DNA of 64,000 nucleotides from Bacillota bacterium (GTDB taxonomy: Bacteria; Bacillota; Clostridia; Caldicoprobacterales; DTU083), in assembly GCA_029549985.1 (NCBI GenBank), contig JAKPIB010000017.1, forward strand, positions 1 through 64,000, written 5' to 3'. The notes under the pieces are model-generated. The model did not search any database. It had not been told where the DNA came from and was given only the letters and a program-made list of their open reading frames with translations. This document shows positions 1 through 7,664 of the stretch, one piece after another. Position 1 is the stretch's first letter. Each line of letters opens with the position of its first letter. The translations under genes were made by a program, and so were the position numbers.

Positions 1-601
1 TTACCACAAAATACACCCTCGGTATGTTTCCATGTATGTATTTTGGCACTTTAGGTTGAGTTGATAACTTGGATGTTATTCTGGAAACCCGCTTAAATAA
101 ACAATTACAGCTTTGTGATCAATACAACACTCTCCACATGGATGGCGATGGCAAACAGGTCAAGCTGAAATACAGGGGTACACAGAAAATATAAAGGTGT
201 CAGAACACATATGGTAGTACGAAAACCATGACAAAGGGTATAAGCTGTCGATGCACCTTTCCATGTAGTATTTGGGCGCTACGGTCTTTCTGTGGCCAAC
301 TATAGCTGCCGCTTGCAATGACCTATAGATTATATCACGATAGGCCTGAAGTATAAAGTATACTCCGGCTATACGTCACTGTATATTTATGCCATATTGA
401 ATACTGACGCTGCCAGGGCTCATTTGTTGCAAAATGTTCAGCCCGGCAGGGAAACGATACACATCTGAAGAATATATATATGATCTTCATCTGGATTTTA
501 TATGTTCACGTGTTTTTATCAGATTTGATTTTACGAGATGCTTTATCGGGCTATCATGTTTCATTGATTTATTTATGTCATATCAGAGAGGAGCAGCAAT
601 A
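1..601. other. Left-end stretch without an intact gene
   Basis: About 600 bases with no convincing complete gene. A short open frame at 60-194 on the plus strand looks coding in composition, but it has no start codon with a ribosome site. The rest, 195-601, is broken by stops in all frames that I read and shows no tRNA, no strong terminator and no recognisable transposon ends. A gene could in principle start at 434 in frame with the SDR below, but that 56-codon extension has no ribosome site and is not part of the SDR fold. Confidence 0.5.
60..194 (+). pseudogene. Possible remnant of a gene (about 44 codons)
   Basis: The frame is open after an in-frame TGA and ends with TAA at 192-194. It reads through residues such as LDVILETRLNKQLQLCDQYN, which look like a helical coding segment and not random translation. 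No start with a Shine-Dalgarno site precedes it, and I do not recognise the family. It may be the 3' end of a decayed gene or chance. Confidence 0.2.
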
Positions 602-1429
602 ATGGAGTCAAGATACGGAAAGGTAGTGCTGGTGACCGGAGCCTCGTCGGGGATTGGCAAGGCCATAGCCGAAAGGCTGGCAAATGAAGGCTTCAGGGTA
701 TACGGCACATCAAGAAAGGCAGAGGGAGAGGAGGTCATAATAGAAGAAACCGCCTCCGGCGGTTTTTTCAAGCTGATAAACCTGGATGTCCGCAGCAACG
801 AGTCGGCCCAAAAGGCGGCAGCATATGTCACTGAAAAGGAGGGCAGTATAGATATACTGATCAACAATGCCGGCTTTGGCATCTCAGGGCCTATCGAGGA
901 AACCACGCCCGAGGAAGCCATATCCCAGTTCGATACCAACTTTTTCGGCATGCACCGCATGGTCAGGAGCGTGCTTCCCGGTATGAGGGAAAGGGGCAAG
1001 GGACTTATCATCAACATAAGCTCGGTGGCCGGGCTCTTCGCACTGCCCTACCAGGCCTTTTACTGCGCCAGCAAGTATGCGGTGGAGGCCTTTAGCGAAG
1101 CCCTGCGGATGGAGGTCAAGGATTTCGGCATAAAGGTCAGCCTCATAGAACCGGGCGACACCAAAACCGGCTTCACCCAAAACCGCTATTTCTGCGAAGG
1201 GTCAAAGCACTCCGCTTACAAGCGCAGCCAGATGTCCGTAGAGAAGATGATGCGGGATGAGCAAAACGGTCCCGGGCCGGAGATAATAGCCAATGTAGTA
1301 GTCAGGATATTAAAGAGAAAAAACCCGCCTGTAAGAGTAATAGCCGGGTTTTCATACAAACTCCTTGTGTTCCTGAAAAGGCTTTTGCCTTCAAGGCTCG
1401 TTGTTTTCCTGGTCTCAAAGATCTACTAG
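602..1429 (+). CDS. Short-chain dehydrogenase/reductase (SDR) family oxidoreductase
   Basis: A 275-aa classical SDR, an NAD(P)(H)-dependent soluble oxidoreductase of unknown substrate. The nucleotide-binding TGASSGIG motif is at residues 12-19, NNAG at 88-91, the catalytic serine at 140/141 in INISSVAG, and the YxxxK pair at Tyr154/Lys158. The fold and length are complete, and the C-terminal 25 residues are hydrophobic and basic. The start at 602 is chosen because a GAGAGGAG ribosome site lies just before it and the Rossmann fold begins at once; an upstream in-frame ATG at 434 lacks a site. The next gene on the same strand begins about 70 bases downstream. Confidence 0.9.
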   Translation: MESRYGKVVLVTGASSGIGKAIAERLANEGFRVYGTSRKAEGEEVIIEETASGGFFKLINLDVRSNESAQKAAAYVTEKEGSIDILINNAGFGISGPIEETTPEEAISQFDTNFFGMHRMVRSVLPGMRERGKGLIINISSVAGLFALPYQAFYCASKYAVEAFSEALRMEVKDFGIKVSLIEPGDTKTGFTQNRYFCEGSKHSAYKRSQMSVEKMMRDEQNGPGPEIIANVVVRILKRKNPPVRVIAGFSYKLLVFLKRLLPSRLVVFLVSKIY

Positions 1430-1496
1430 GATCTCCCGGGCAAACGCCCGGTGCGGTCCTTGTCCAGCCAGTAAATAGTGGAACGGAGGTATATTG

Positions 1497-1925
1497 GTGA
1501 AGGTACTTGTCATCGACGGCCAGGGGGGCAGGATGGGCGGTGCCGTGGTAGAGCAGCTAAAATCCGCCTTCCCCGGGCTTGAGCTTACAGCCATAGGAAC
1601 AAACAGCATAGCTACAGCAGCCATGCTGAAGGCCGGGGCCGATCACGGGGCTACGGGCGAGAACCCTGTGCTCTGCAACTGCCCCGATGCGGATATAATC
1701 ATAGGGCCTATAGGGATCATAATAGCCAATGCCCTGCTAGGCGAGGTCACGCCCAAAATGGCAGTGGCCGTCAGCGGCAGCAAGGCTAAAAAGATACTGA
1801 TACCTATAAGCAAATGCAACTGCCATGTGGTCGGCACGCAGAGCATGAACCTGTCCGAATATATGGCCATGGTAGTCGAGCAGGTGGGCTCCCTGCTCAA
1901 GGAAGCCTCAACCGGTGACAGCTGA
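1497..1925 (+). CDS. DUF3842 family protein
   Basis: A small cytosolic protein of about 142 aa with a GxGGxxG-like nucleotide-binding start (VIDGQGGRMGG) and a conserved middle with several cysteines (NPVLCNCPDAD, SKCNCHVVGTQ). These match the DUF3842 family as I remember it in Clostridia; no function is established. A GGAGG site at 1485-1489 is 7 bases before GTG 1497 and only 4 before TTG 1494, so GTG is preferred. The last 18 bases overlap the 3' end of the convergent kinase-like gene. Confidence 0.8.
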   Translation: MKVLVIDGQGGRMGGAVVEQLKSAFPGLELTAIGTNSIATAAMLKAGADHGATGENPVLCNCPDADIIIGPIGIIIANALLGEVTPKMAVAVSGSKAKKILIPISKCNCHVVGTQSMNLSEYMAMVVEQVGSLLKEASTGDS

Positions 1926-2510
1926 GGTATCGATCACGATATCGCTGTTTTCCCTGATCCTGAAAGTGCTGAAGTATTTCTCTTCCAGGGGTATCCATTC
2001 CCCGATGAAGCGCTTGAGCTTCTCTTCACCGCTTCGCTCAAGGATCCGCTCCTGCTGGACGGCTTCATTTACATATAAAAAAACCTTTAGATCCAAAATA
2101 GGATACCATAGAGGGTGCATACTGTATACACCCTCTATTATATTTATCCTTTTAGGCGCGACCCTGACAGTCCCTCCAAGCTCCCCCGCGGAGCAGTCGA
2201 ACACCCTGTATTCAAACTCCCTGCCGCTCTTGATGTTGCCTATTACCTCACTCATAAAGCGTTCATAGTCGATATTCCCGCCGGGCTCTGCAAGCCGCTC
2301 TTCTGTCCTTTGATGGGGCTGGAGAAAAAAATCATCCATATGGAACACATTGCAATCAATACGGTTTTGGATCAGGCCCGAAAGCATGCTTTTACCTGAC
2401 CCGCTGCGCCCGTCTATGGCTATGACTGCTGTCATGCCCTGCCGGTCAAGACGCTCTATGGCATCAAATACGGGCCTGAAGGCTTCTGCCTTTTTCGCTT
2501 TACAAGTCAT
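1908..2510 (-). CDS. Uridine-kinase-like P-loop NTPase
   Basis: 200 aa. A Walker A motif GRSGSGKS lies at residues 34-41 and is followed by VFHMDDFFLQ, the substrate-side aspartates typical of uridine kinase and phosphoribulokinase-type folds. The sequence ends in a lid-like region rich in Arg and Glu. The family phosphorylates nucleosides or related small molecules, but the substrate cannot be told here. It converges with the DUF3842 gene and overlaps it by 18 bases. The start ATG at 2510 has only a weak AAAGGA site about 12 bases upstream, so the start is less certain than the family. Confidence 0.75.
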   Translation of the reverse strand: MTCKAKKAEAFRPVFDAIERLDRQGMTAVIAIDGRSGSGKSMLSGLIQNRIDCNVFHMDDFFLQPHQRTEERLAEPGGNIDYERFMSEVIGNIKSGREFEYRVFDCSAGELGGTVRVAPKRINIIEGVYSMHPLWYPILDLKVFLYVNEAVQQERILERSGEEKLKRFIGEWIPLEEKYFSTFRIRENSDIVIDTSAVTG

Positions 2511-2602
2511 GTCTGTTCACTGTCCTTTTGCTTGTTGACCTTATTATATATCAGACATCATACCGGCACTATATCCGCCAGTCAAAATTCTGCTTTTATT
2601 CG

Positions 2603-3112
2603 CTATATAAGTCTGGCTCTCTTCAGTGCCAGGATGATGGCGGGTACGAATACGAGCTGGATAAGGATGCCCGGCCAGACTGTCAGAAATGCTCCCCCTA
2701 AAAACATATTCAGGGTATAGGCGTTGCCTGCCAGGCCAAGGAAAACATAATTGGCCAGGCCCATGACGACCCTGCCCGCCAGCATGGCGCCTATCAGGGA
2801 TACAAACACGTTGAAGCGTTTGATAAGCAGCCCGGTAACTATGCCATATGCCGCCAGCTCAAATGCCATCGCGAGTGCAGTGGGATAAATCGGGGGTTTC
2901 CCGGTCAGCAGGCTGGCCAGCAGGGGTACCAGAAATCCGGTCATGCCGCCGAACTTCCACCCGCAGAGGAGCCCGCAGAGGAGCACCGGCAGATGCATGG
3001 GCAGGAACATGACCCCGGATATATCGAAAAGATGGAATGCAGTCGGCAGTAGTACTCCCAAAGCCAGAAGCAGGGCTGCCACGACGATTTGATGAGTTGT
3101 TGATCTGATCAT
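2603..3112 (-). CDS. ECF transporter S component (vitamin-type substrate-binding membrane protein)
   Basis: 169 aa, almost wholly hydrophobic with about six membrane segments. It is typical of the small substrate-capture subunits of energy-coupling-factor transporters (DUF3816/PF12822-like). The segment MHLPVLLCGLLCG followed by LLTGKPPIYPTALAM resembles clostridial members of this group. No EcfA ATPase or EcfT gene is nearby, so it probably uses a shared energising module encoded elsewhere. Substrate unknown (pantothenate or folate types are possible). GGAGGGTC upstream of ATG 3112 is the ribosome site. A large hairpin sits directly in front of it. Confidence 0.75.
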   Translation of the reverse strand: MIRSTTHQIVVAALLLALGVLLPTAFHLFDISGVMFLPMHLPVLLCGLLCGWKFGGMTGFLVPLLASLLTGKPPIYPTALAMAFELAAYGIVTGLLIKRFNVFVSLIGAMLAGRVVMGLANYVFLGLAGNAYTLNMFLGGAFLTVWPGILIQLVFVPAIILALKRARLI

Positions 3113-3133
3113 TTATTGAGACCCTCCTTTAAT

Positions 3134-3189
3134 ATAAAAAGCCATGATAAACAGATGTTTTGTCCTCAAAACATTTGCCTTCATGGCTT
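3134..3189 (-). promoter_or_regulatory. Terminator-like leader hairpin before the ECF S component
   Basis: On the minus strand a 9-bp outer stem (3139-3147 with 3181-3189) and an 11-bp inner stem (3152-3162 with 3167-3177, one wobble pair) form one long hairpin. It is followed at once by five U residues and then by the ribosome site of the ECF gene. No promoter fits between hairpin and gene, so transcription must pass through it. It could be an attenuator, or the terminator of an upstream transcript. Confidence 0.5.
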
Positions 3190-3257
3190 CATTCACGATA
3201 TTTAAATTTAGCTATATCTCAAAAGGCGTACGGTAAAGGTATAAAGCAGATCCGGTT

Positions 3258-3274
3258 GCCGGCTTCATGCCGGC
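3258..3274 (-). terminator. Short GC hairpin after asnS
   Basis: A perfect 6-bp GCCGGC stem with a 5-base loop just past the asnS stop. There is no U-run after it, so termination here is doubtful; it may simply be an RNA 3'-end hairpin. Confidence 0.3.
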
Positions 3275-3280
3275 GCTATA

Positions 3281-4681
3281 TTAAAATTCTGCCGATCTAG
3301 GAGTCCTGGGGAAGGGTATGACATCACGGATATTGCTCATACCGGTCATGTACATGATGGCCCGTTCAAACCCGAGGCCAAATCCGGCGTGCCGGGTCCC
3401 GCCAAACTTCCTCAGCTCCCTGTACCACCAGTATTCCTCTTTGTTGAGGCCCAGCTCTTCGATCCTCGCATCCAGATAATCCAGGCGCTCCTCCCTCTGG
3501 CTGCCCCCGATTATCTCGCCTACGCCGGGCACCAGCAGGTCCATGGCGGCCACGGTCTTCCCGTCGTCATTGAGGCGCATGTAGAAGGCCTTGATCTCCT
3601 TGGGATAATCGGTGACAAACACAGGCTTTTTGAAGACCTTCTCAGTGATGTACCTTTCATGCTCCGTCTGCAGGTCCATGCCCCATTTCACGGGATAGTT
3701 GAAGGCTTCACCGGATTTCTCGAGCAGCTTCACGGCTTCCGTATATGTCACATGGGCAAACTCGGAACTCACTATGTTGTTGAGCCTCTCAAGCAGCTCC
3801 TTGTCGATGAAGCTGTTGAAGAATTCCATCTCAGCCGGCGCATGCTCAAGCACATAGCTTATGATGTATTTCATCATGTCCTCAGCCAGCTTCATGTCAT
3901 CAGCCAGGTCCGCAAAGGCCATCTCCGGCTCGATCATCCAGAACTCGGAGGCATGACGGGCAGTATTGGAGTTTTCAGCCCGGAAGGTAGGCCCGAAGGT
4001 GTATACATTGCGAAATGCCAGGGCATAGGCTTCCGCCGACAGCTGGCCGCTTACCGTCAGCTTGGTGTCGCAGCCGAAGAAGTCCTCCGAAAAGTCGACC
4101 TTGCCCTGATCATCCAAGGGAAGGGCGTTAAGGTCCAGGGTGGTCACCCTGAACATCTCGCCGGCACCCTCGCAGTCGCTGCCGGTTATTATCGGAGTGT
4201 GGACATATACAAAATCCCGCTCCTGGAAGAACTTATGTATGGCATAGGCCAGGATGGATCTTAGTCTGAATACGGCCGAGAAGGTATTGGTCCTGGGCCT
4301 TAGGTGGGCTATGGTCCTTAAAAACTCAAAGGAGTGGCGCTTTTTCTGAAGGGGATAGTCGGAAGGGCTTACTCCCTCGACAGCTATGCTTTCGGCCTTC
4401 ACCTCAAAGGGCTGCTTGGCACCGGGCGACTCGGTCAGTATCCCCTTGACCAGGATGGCAGAGCCCACGCCGAGCTTTGCAATTTGCTCAAAGTTGTCAA
4501 GCTTGTCGGCTTCAAATACTACCTGAAGGTTGGAGAAGCAGGAGCCGTCGTTCAGATCTATAAACCCGAACACCTTGGAATCCCGAATATTGCGGATCCA
4601 GCCTGCCAGCCGGACCTCCTTGCCGTAGAAGGCCCCGGGATCCTTGTATATCTCCTTGATCGTCAGTAAATCCTCTCTCAC
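3281..4681 (-). CDS. asnS: Asparaginyl-tRNA synthetase
   Basis: 466 aa, the usual length. It charges tRNA-Asn with asparagine in the cytosol. The N-terminal OB-fold anticodon-binding domain (about 1-115) is followed by the class II catalytic core: motif 2 around [16 protein letters not shown] and motif 3 with [12 protein letters not shown] near the C-terminus. AsnRS rather than AspRS is indicated by overall similarity to clostridial AsnS and the compact size. The start is GTG at 4681, with AAGGAG nine bases upstream. It has its own sigma-A promoter, and no T-box lies in the 100-base leader. Confidence 0.95.
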   Translation of the reverse strand: MREDLLTIKEIYKDPGAFYGKEVRLAGWIRNIRDSKVFGFIDLNDGSCFSNLQVVFEADKLDNFEQIAKLGVGSAILVKGILTESPGAKQPFEVKAESIAVEGVSPSDYPLQKKRHSFEFLRTIAHLRPRTNTFSAVFRLRSILAYAIHKFFQERDFVYVHTPIITGSDCEGAGEMFRVTTLDLNALPLDDQGKVDFSEDFFGCDTKLTVSGQLSAEAYALAFRNVYTFGPTFRAENSNTARHASEFWMIEPEMAFADLADDMKLAEDMMKYIISYVLEHAPAEMEFFNSFIDKELLERLNNIVSSEFAHVTYTEAVKLLEKSGEAFNYPVKWGMDLQTEHERYITEKVFKKPVFVTDYPKEIKAFYMRLNDDGKTVAAMDLLVPGVGEIIGGSQREERLDYLDARIEELGLNKEEYWWYRELRKFGGTRHAGFGLGFERAIMYMTGMSNIRDVIPFPRTPRSAEF

Positions 4682-4719
4682 TTTTTCATGCTCCTTTATA
4701 TGTATATCCTATTCAATAC

Positions 4720-4748
4720 ATTATATAGAAAATGTCCGCCTATTTCAA
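4720..4748 (-). promoter_or_regulatory. Sigma-A promoter of asnS
   Basis: On the minus strand TTGAAA (4748-4743), a 17-base spacer and a perfect TATAAT (4725-4720), about 40 bases before the GTG start of asnS. Confidence 0.7.
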
Positions 4749-4787
4749 TCGCGTCAAGCCGGGATCCATATCAAGCGGCAAATCTGC

Positions 4788-5381
4788 TCAGAACAGCCGT
4801 TTTCGCAAAACCGGCAGGAGCTTCAGGGCCGTCAATACTATTATAGCGCATTTTGCAAGGTCAAAAAGGATGAAGGGAGCAACACCGAGCTTTACTGCCG
4901 TCATGAATGAAACAGCCTTGCCAGGCTCTGCAAGCCGGTTCAGCATAAAATACAGGTAGGGTACCCCTAAAGCGTAGGTCGAAAACAGCCCGGCAAGCAC
5001 AGCAAGGGAAAGCCGCAGGATCCCCGGGTTTTTTGCGGTATGGACCAGGGCACCTGTGACAAAGGCGCACAGGGCAAATCCCAGTATGAATCCAAAGCTT
5101 GGCTGGAATATGTAGTTGAAGCCCCCACCCTTTGTGAATAACGGCAAGCCCACCAGCCCCAAAGCTATATACAGGAGCTGGGAGACAAGGCCCAGCTTCG
5201 GCCCCAGGAGGATACCGGCATAGGCGCAGAATAAAAACTGCAGGGAAAAGGGGACCGTAGGGGTGGGTATGTTGATAAAGGCACCGATCGCTGTGAGCGC
5301 GGTGAAGAGGGCTGTCAGGATCATCCGGCTGGTACCGGGCTGCCCTGGGGTGTCCTGCCTGTTTGACATTCGTTTAATCAT
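4788..5381 (-). CDS. bioY: Biotin ECF transporter S component BioY
   Basis: About 197 aa with six membrane segments. Family hallmarks are PTPTVPFSLQ after the first helix, GLVGLPLFTKGGG and FQPSFGFILGF. BioY binds biotin in the membrane and works with a shared EcfAAT module or partly alone. No ecf genes are present here. Codons 1 (5381) and 5 (5369) are both possible ATG starts; an AAAAAAGG run touches the first, so the exact start is uncertain. I looked for a BirA-type inverted repeat between this gene and the divergent fba and did not see one. Confidence 0.9.
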   Translation of the reverse strand: MIKRMSNRQDTPGQPGTSRMILTALFTALTAIGAFINIPTPTVPFSLQFLFCAYAGILLGPKLGLVSQLLYIALGLVGLPLFTKGGGFNYIFQPSFGFILGFALCAFVTGALVHTAKNPGILRLSLAVLAGLFSTYALGVPYLYFMLNRLAEPGKAVSFMTAVKLGVAPFILFDLAKCAIIVLTALKLLPVLRKRLF

Positions 5382-5450
5382 CCTTTTTTTAAGTCAGTTT
5401 CAATAGATTATATTTTATATTGTCGCAGCAGTCAATATTTCAAACTTAAC

Positions 5451-5478
5451 TTGATTTTTGAGGTCTATCTGATACAAT
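5451..5478 (+). promoter_or_regulatory. Sigma-A promoter of fba
   Basis: TTGATT (5451-5456), a 16-base spacer and TACAAT (5473-5478), about 45 bases before the fba ribosome site. Confidence 0.6.
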
Positions 5479-5532
5479 AAATATGGTTTAAACAAACATA
5501 CTAAAGTCAGTAGTTATAAAGGAGTGATTCAA

Positions 5533-6462
5533 ATGCCTCTCGTCACCTCAACAGAAATGTTCAAAAAAGCTTATGAAGGCGGATATGCCATCGGAGCATT
5601 CAACGTAAACAACATGGAGATCATCCAGGGCATAACCGAAGCAGCCAAAGAGGAAAGAGCCCCTCTGATCCTTCAGGTATCGGCCGGTGCACGCAAATAT
5701 GCGAATCATACATATTTATTGAAGCTGGTTGAAGCTGCCTTGATCGAAACAGACCTGCCCATCGTCCTCCACCTGGACCATGGCGAGGATTTTGAGATCT
5801 GCAAGGCCTGCATCGACGGCGGGTTTACCTCGGTCATGATCGACGGCTCGAAGCATTCCTTTGAGGAAAATATCCGCATCACAAGGCAGGTCGTTGAATA
5901 TGCCCATGACCATGGCGTAGTGGTCGAGGGTGAGCTGGGACGCCTTGCCGGCGTTGAAGATGATGTCAAGGTTTCCGAAGAGGAATCCGCTTACACCAGG
6001 CCCGAAGAGGTCGAGGAGTTCGTTGCCAGGACCGGCGTTGATTCGCTGGCTATCGCCATAGGGACCAGCCACGGCGCGTACAAGTTCAAAGGCGAGCCCA
6101 GGCTCCGCTTTGACATCCTGGAAGAGATCCAAAGAAGGCTGCCCGGATTCCCGATAGTCCTGCACGGCGCATCCTCCGTTGTCCCCGAATTCGTTGAGAT
6201 GATCAACAAGTACGGCGGCAACATGCCCGGTGCCCAGGGAGTTCCTGAGGAAATGCTGAGGAAGGCCGCTTCTATGGCAGTATGCAAGATCAACATCGAC
6301 TCCGACTTGAGGCTTGCCATGACAGCCACCATCCGCAAGCACTTCGCAGAGCACCCGGGAGACTTTGATCCCAGGCAGTATCTGAAGCCCGCAAGGGAGG
6401 CCATCAAGGCCATGGTCAAGCACAAGATCGTCAATGTGCTGGGCTGCAACAACAAGATCTGA
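5533..6462 (+). CDS. fba: Class II fructose-bisphosphate aldolase
   Basis: 309 aa. It cleaves fructose-1,6-bisphosphate to DHAP and glyceraldehyde-3-phosphate in glycolysis and runs the reverse step in gluconeogenesis. Zinc ligands expected for the class are visible: Asp82/His83 in LHLDHGED, Glu134 in VEGELG, His180 in GTSHGAYK and His211 in VLHGASS. The ATG at 5533 is preferred over the in-frame GTG at 5524 because the AAAGGAG ribosome site at 5518-5524 overlaps the GTG. It is transcribed alone, with its own promoter and a strong terminator. Confidence 0.96.
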   Translation: MPLVTSTEMFKKAYEGGYAIGAFNVNNMEIIQGITEAAKEERAPLILQVSAGARKYANHTYLLKLVEAALIETDLPIVLHLDHGEDFEICKACIDGGFTSVMIDGSKHSFEENIRITRQVVEYAHDHGVVVEGELGRLAGVEDDVKVSEEESAYTRPEEVEEFVARTGVDSLAIAIGTSHGAYKFKGEPRLRFDILEEIQRRLPGFPIVLHGASSVVPEFVEMINKYGGNMPGAQGVPEEMLRKAASMAVCKINIDSDLRLAMTATIRKHFAEHPGDFDPRQYLKPAREAIKAMVKHKIVNVLGCNNKI

Positions 6463-6502
6463 TTGACACAAAAGCAATAACGCAGGCATCGAATAAAGCA
6501 AC

Positions 6503-6524
6503 AGGCCGGGTATCAGCCCGGCCT
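6503..6524 (+). terminator. Terminator of fba
   Basis: An 8-bp GC-rich stem AGGCCGGG/CCCGGCCT with a 6-base loop, followed by TGTTT. Confidence 0.8.
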
Positions 6525-6632
6525 TGTTTCATATCATTGTTCTGACAGCGATCCCAGGTCACTTCATATCGACTCTTATATAATATACTTCGCAAACCTT
6601 CTTTGATATGAGCAGGATACAACCTTTGACCT

Positions 6633-7664
6633 TTATAATACAGCTTTGACTGCTTCTATAAAGTCATATATGTCCTCCTCGACCATGTCAAAGGAGGTCA
6701 TCCACCTGTAAACGCCGGCCTCTTTGTCCCAGGGATAGAATAAGTATTTTTCCATAAGACGTGCCGCTGCGTCCTTCGGCAGCTTAACGAACAGGGCATT
6801 GGCCTGGACCGGATATACGATCTCGATCCCGGGTATGGAACTTATCTCCCTTGCGAGCAAGGCAGCCATGGCATTGGCCTGCTTAGCGTTATATAGCCAC
6901 AGGTCATCTGTCAGGAGGGCATCGAACTGGGCGGCTATGTACCTCATCTTTGAGGCAAGCTGGGCGGCCTGCTTGCGTGCGTACTTGTAACTTTCGGCCA
7001 GCCGCTTGTTCAATATGACCACGGCCTCTCCAAACATCAGGCCGTTTTTGGTGCCGCCAAAGGACAATATGTCTATGCCCGAATCGGTAGTCATGGCCTT
7101 GAGCGAGACTCCAAGAGATGCGGCAGCATTTGCGATCCTGGCCCCGTCCATGTGCACCGTCAGGCCCATGCTGTGGGCAAAGTCCGTTAGTTCTTTCAGC
7201 TCTTTAAGGGTGTATACCGTGCCCACCTCAGTAGACTGGGTGATGGATAGCACTGCCGGCTGTGAATGATGCTCGACCCCGAGTACATTCAGGAAGGGCT
7301 TTACAAGGTCTGGTGTCAGCTTTCCGTCCTCCGTTTTTACCGTCAGCAGCCTGCAGCCAATGAACCTTTGGACGGCGCCGCACTCATCCACATTGATATG
7401 GGCTTTCTCCGGACATATGACCGCCTGGAAGGGAGCTGCGGCGGCAGCCAGGCTCGTTACGTTGGCCCCGGTGCCATTGTATACGAAGTATGTCTCTGAC
7501 TCGTCTCCAAAGACCGAGCGGAATTTTGTCCTGGCAGCTTCGGTGTAGGGGTCGTCCCCGTAGGAGATGCAGTGCCCGGTGTTGGCCCGCTGCAGGGCTT
7601 CCATGACTTTCGGATGTACTATTGCATTGTTGTCGCTTGTAAAGTTTTTTCTATAATCGTACAT
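6633..7664 (-). CDS. ltaE: Low-specificity L-threonine aldolase (PLP enzyme)
   Basis: 343 aa, beta-eliminating-lyase fold type I. It splits L-threonine or allo-threonine to glycine and acetaldehyde. The PLP-binding lysine is Lys206 in SFGGTKNGL, and Asp173 in HMDGAR pairs with the pyridine nitrogen. The start at 7664 is preferred over 7670 because GGAGGT at 7676-7671 leaves a 6-base gap to it and none to the other. The first 14 bases overlap the end of recD2, suggesting co-transcription. Confidence 0.9.
   Translation of the reverse strand: MYDYRKNFTSDNNAIVHPKVMEALQRANTGHCISYGDDPYTEAARTKFRSVFGDESETYFVYNGTGANVTSLAAAAAPFQAVICPEKAHINVDECGAVQRFIGCRLLTVKTEDGKLTPDLVKPFLNVLGVEHHSQPAVLSITQSTEVGTVYTLKELKELTDFAHSMGLTVHMDGARIANAAASLGVSLKAMTTDSGIDILSFGGTKNGLMFGEAVVILNKRLAESYKYARKQAAQLASKMRYIAAQFDALLTDDLWLYNAKQANAMAALLAREISSIPGIEIVYPVQANALFVKLPKDAAARLMEKYLFYPWDKEAGVYRWMTSFDMVEEDIYDFIEAVKAVL

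Noticed and set aside
4682-4787. T-box leader before asnS
   Set aside because: The leader is only about 35 bases from the promoter and lacks the T-box sequence.
5382-5450. BirA operator before bioY
   Set aside because: No convincing long inverted repeat of the biotin-operator type was found.
5716-6501. Minus-strand open frame opposite fba
   Set aside because: The plus strand encodes a complete aldolase with all metal ligands.
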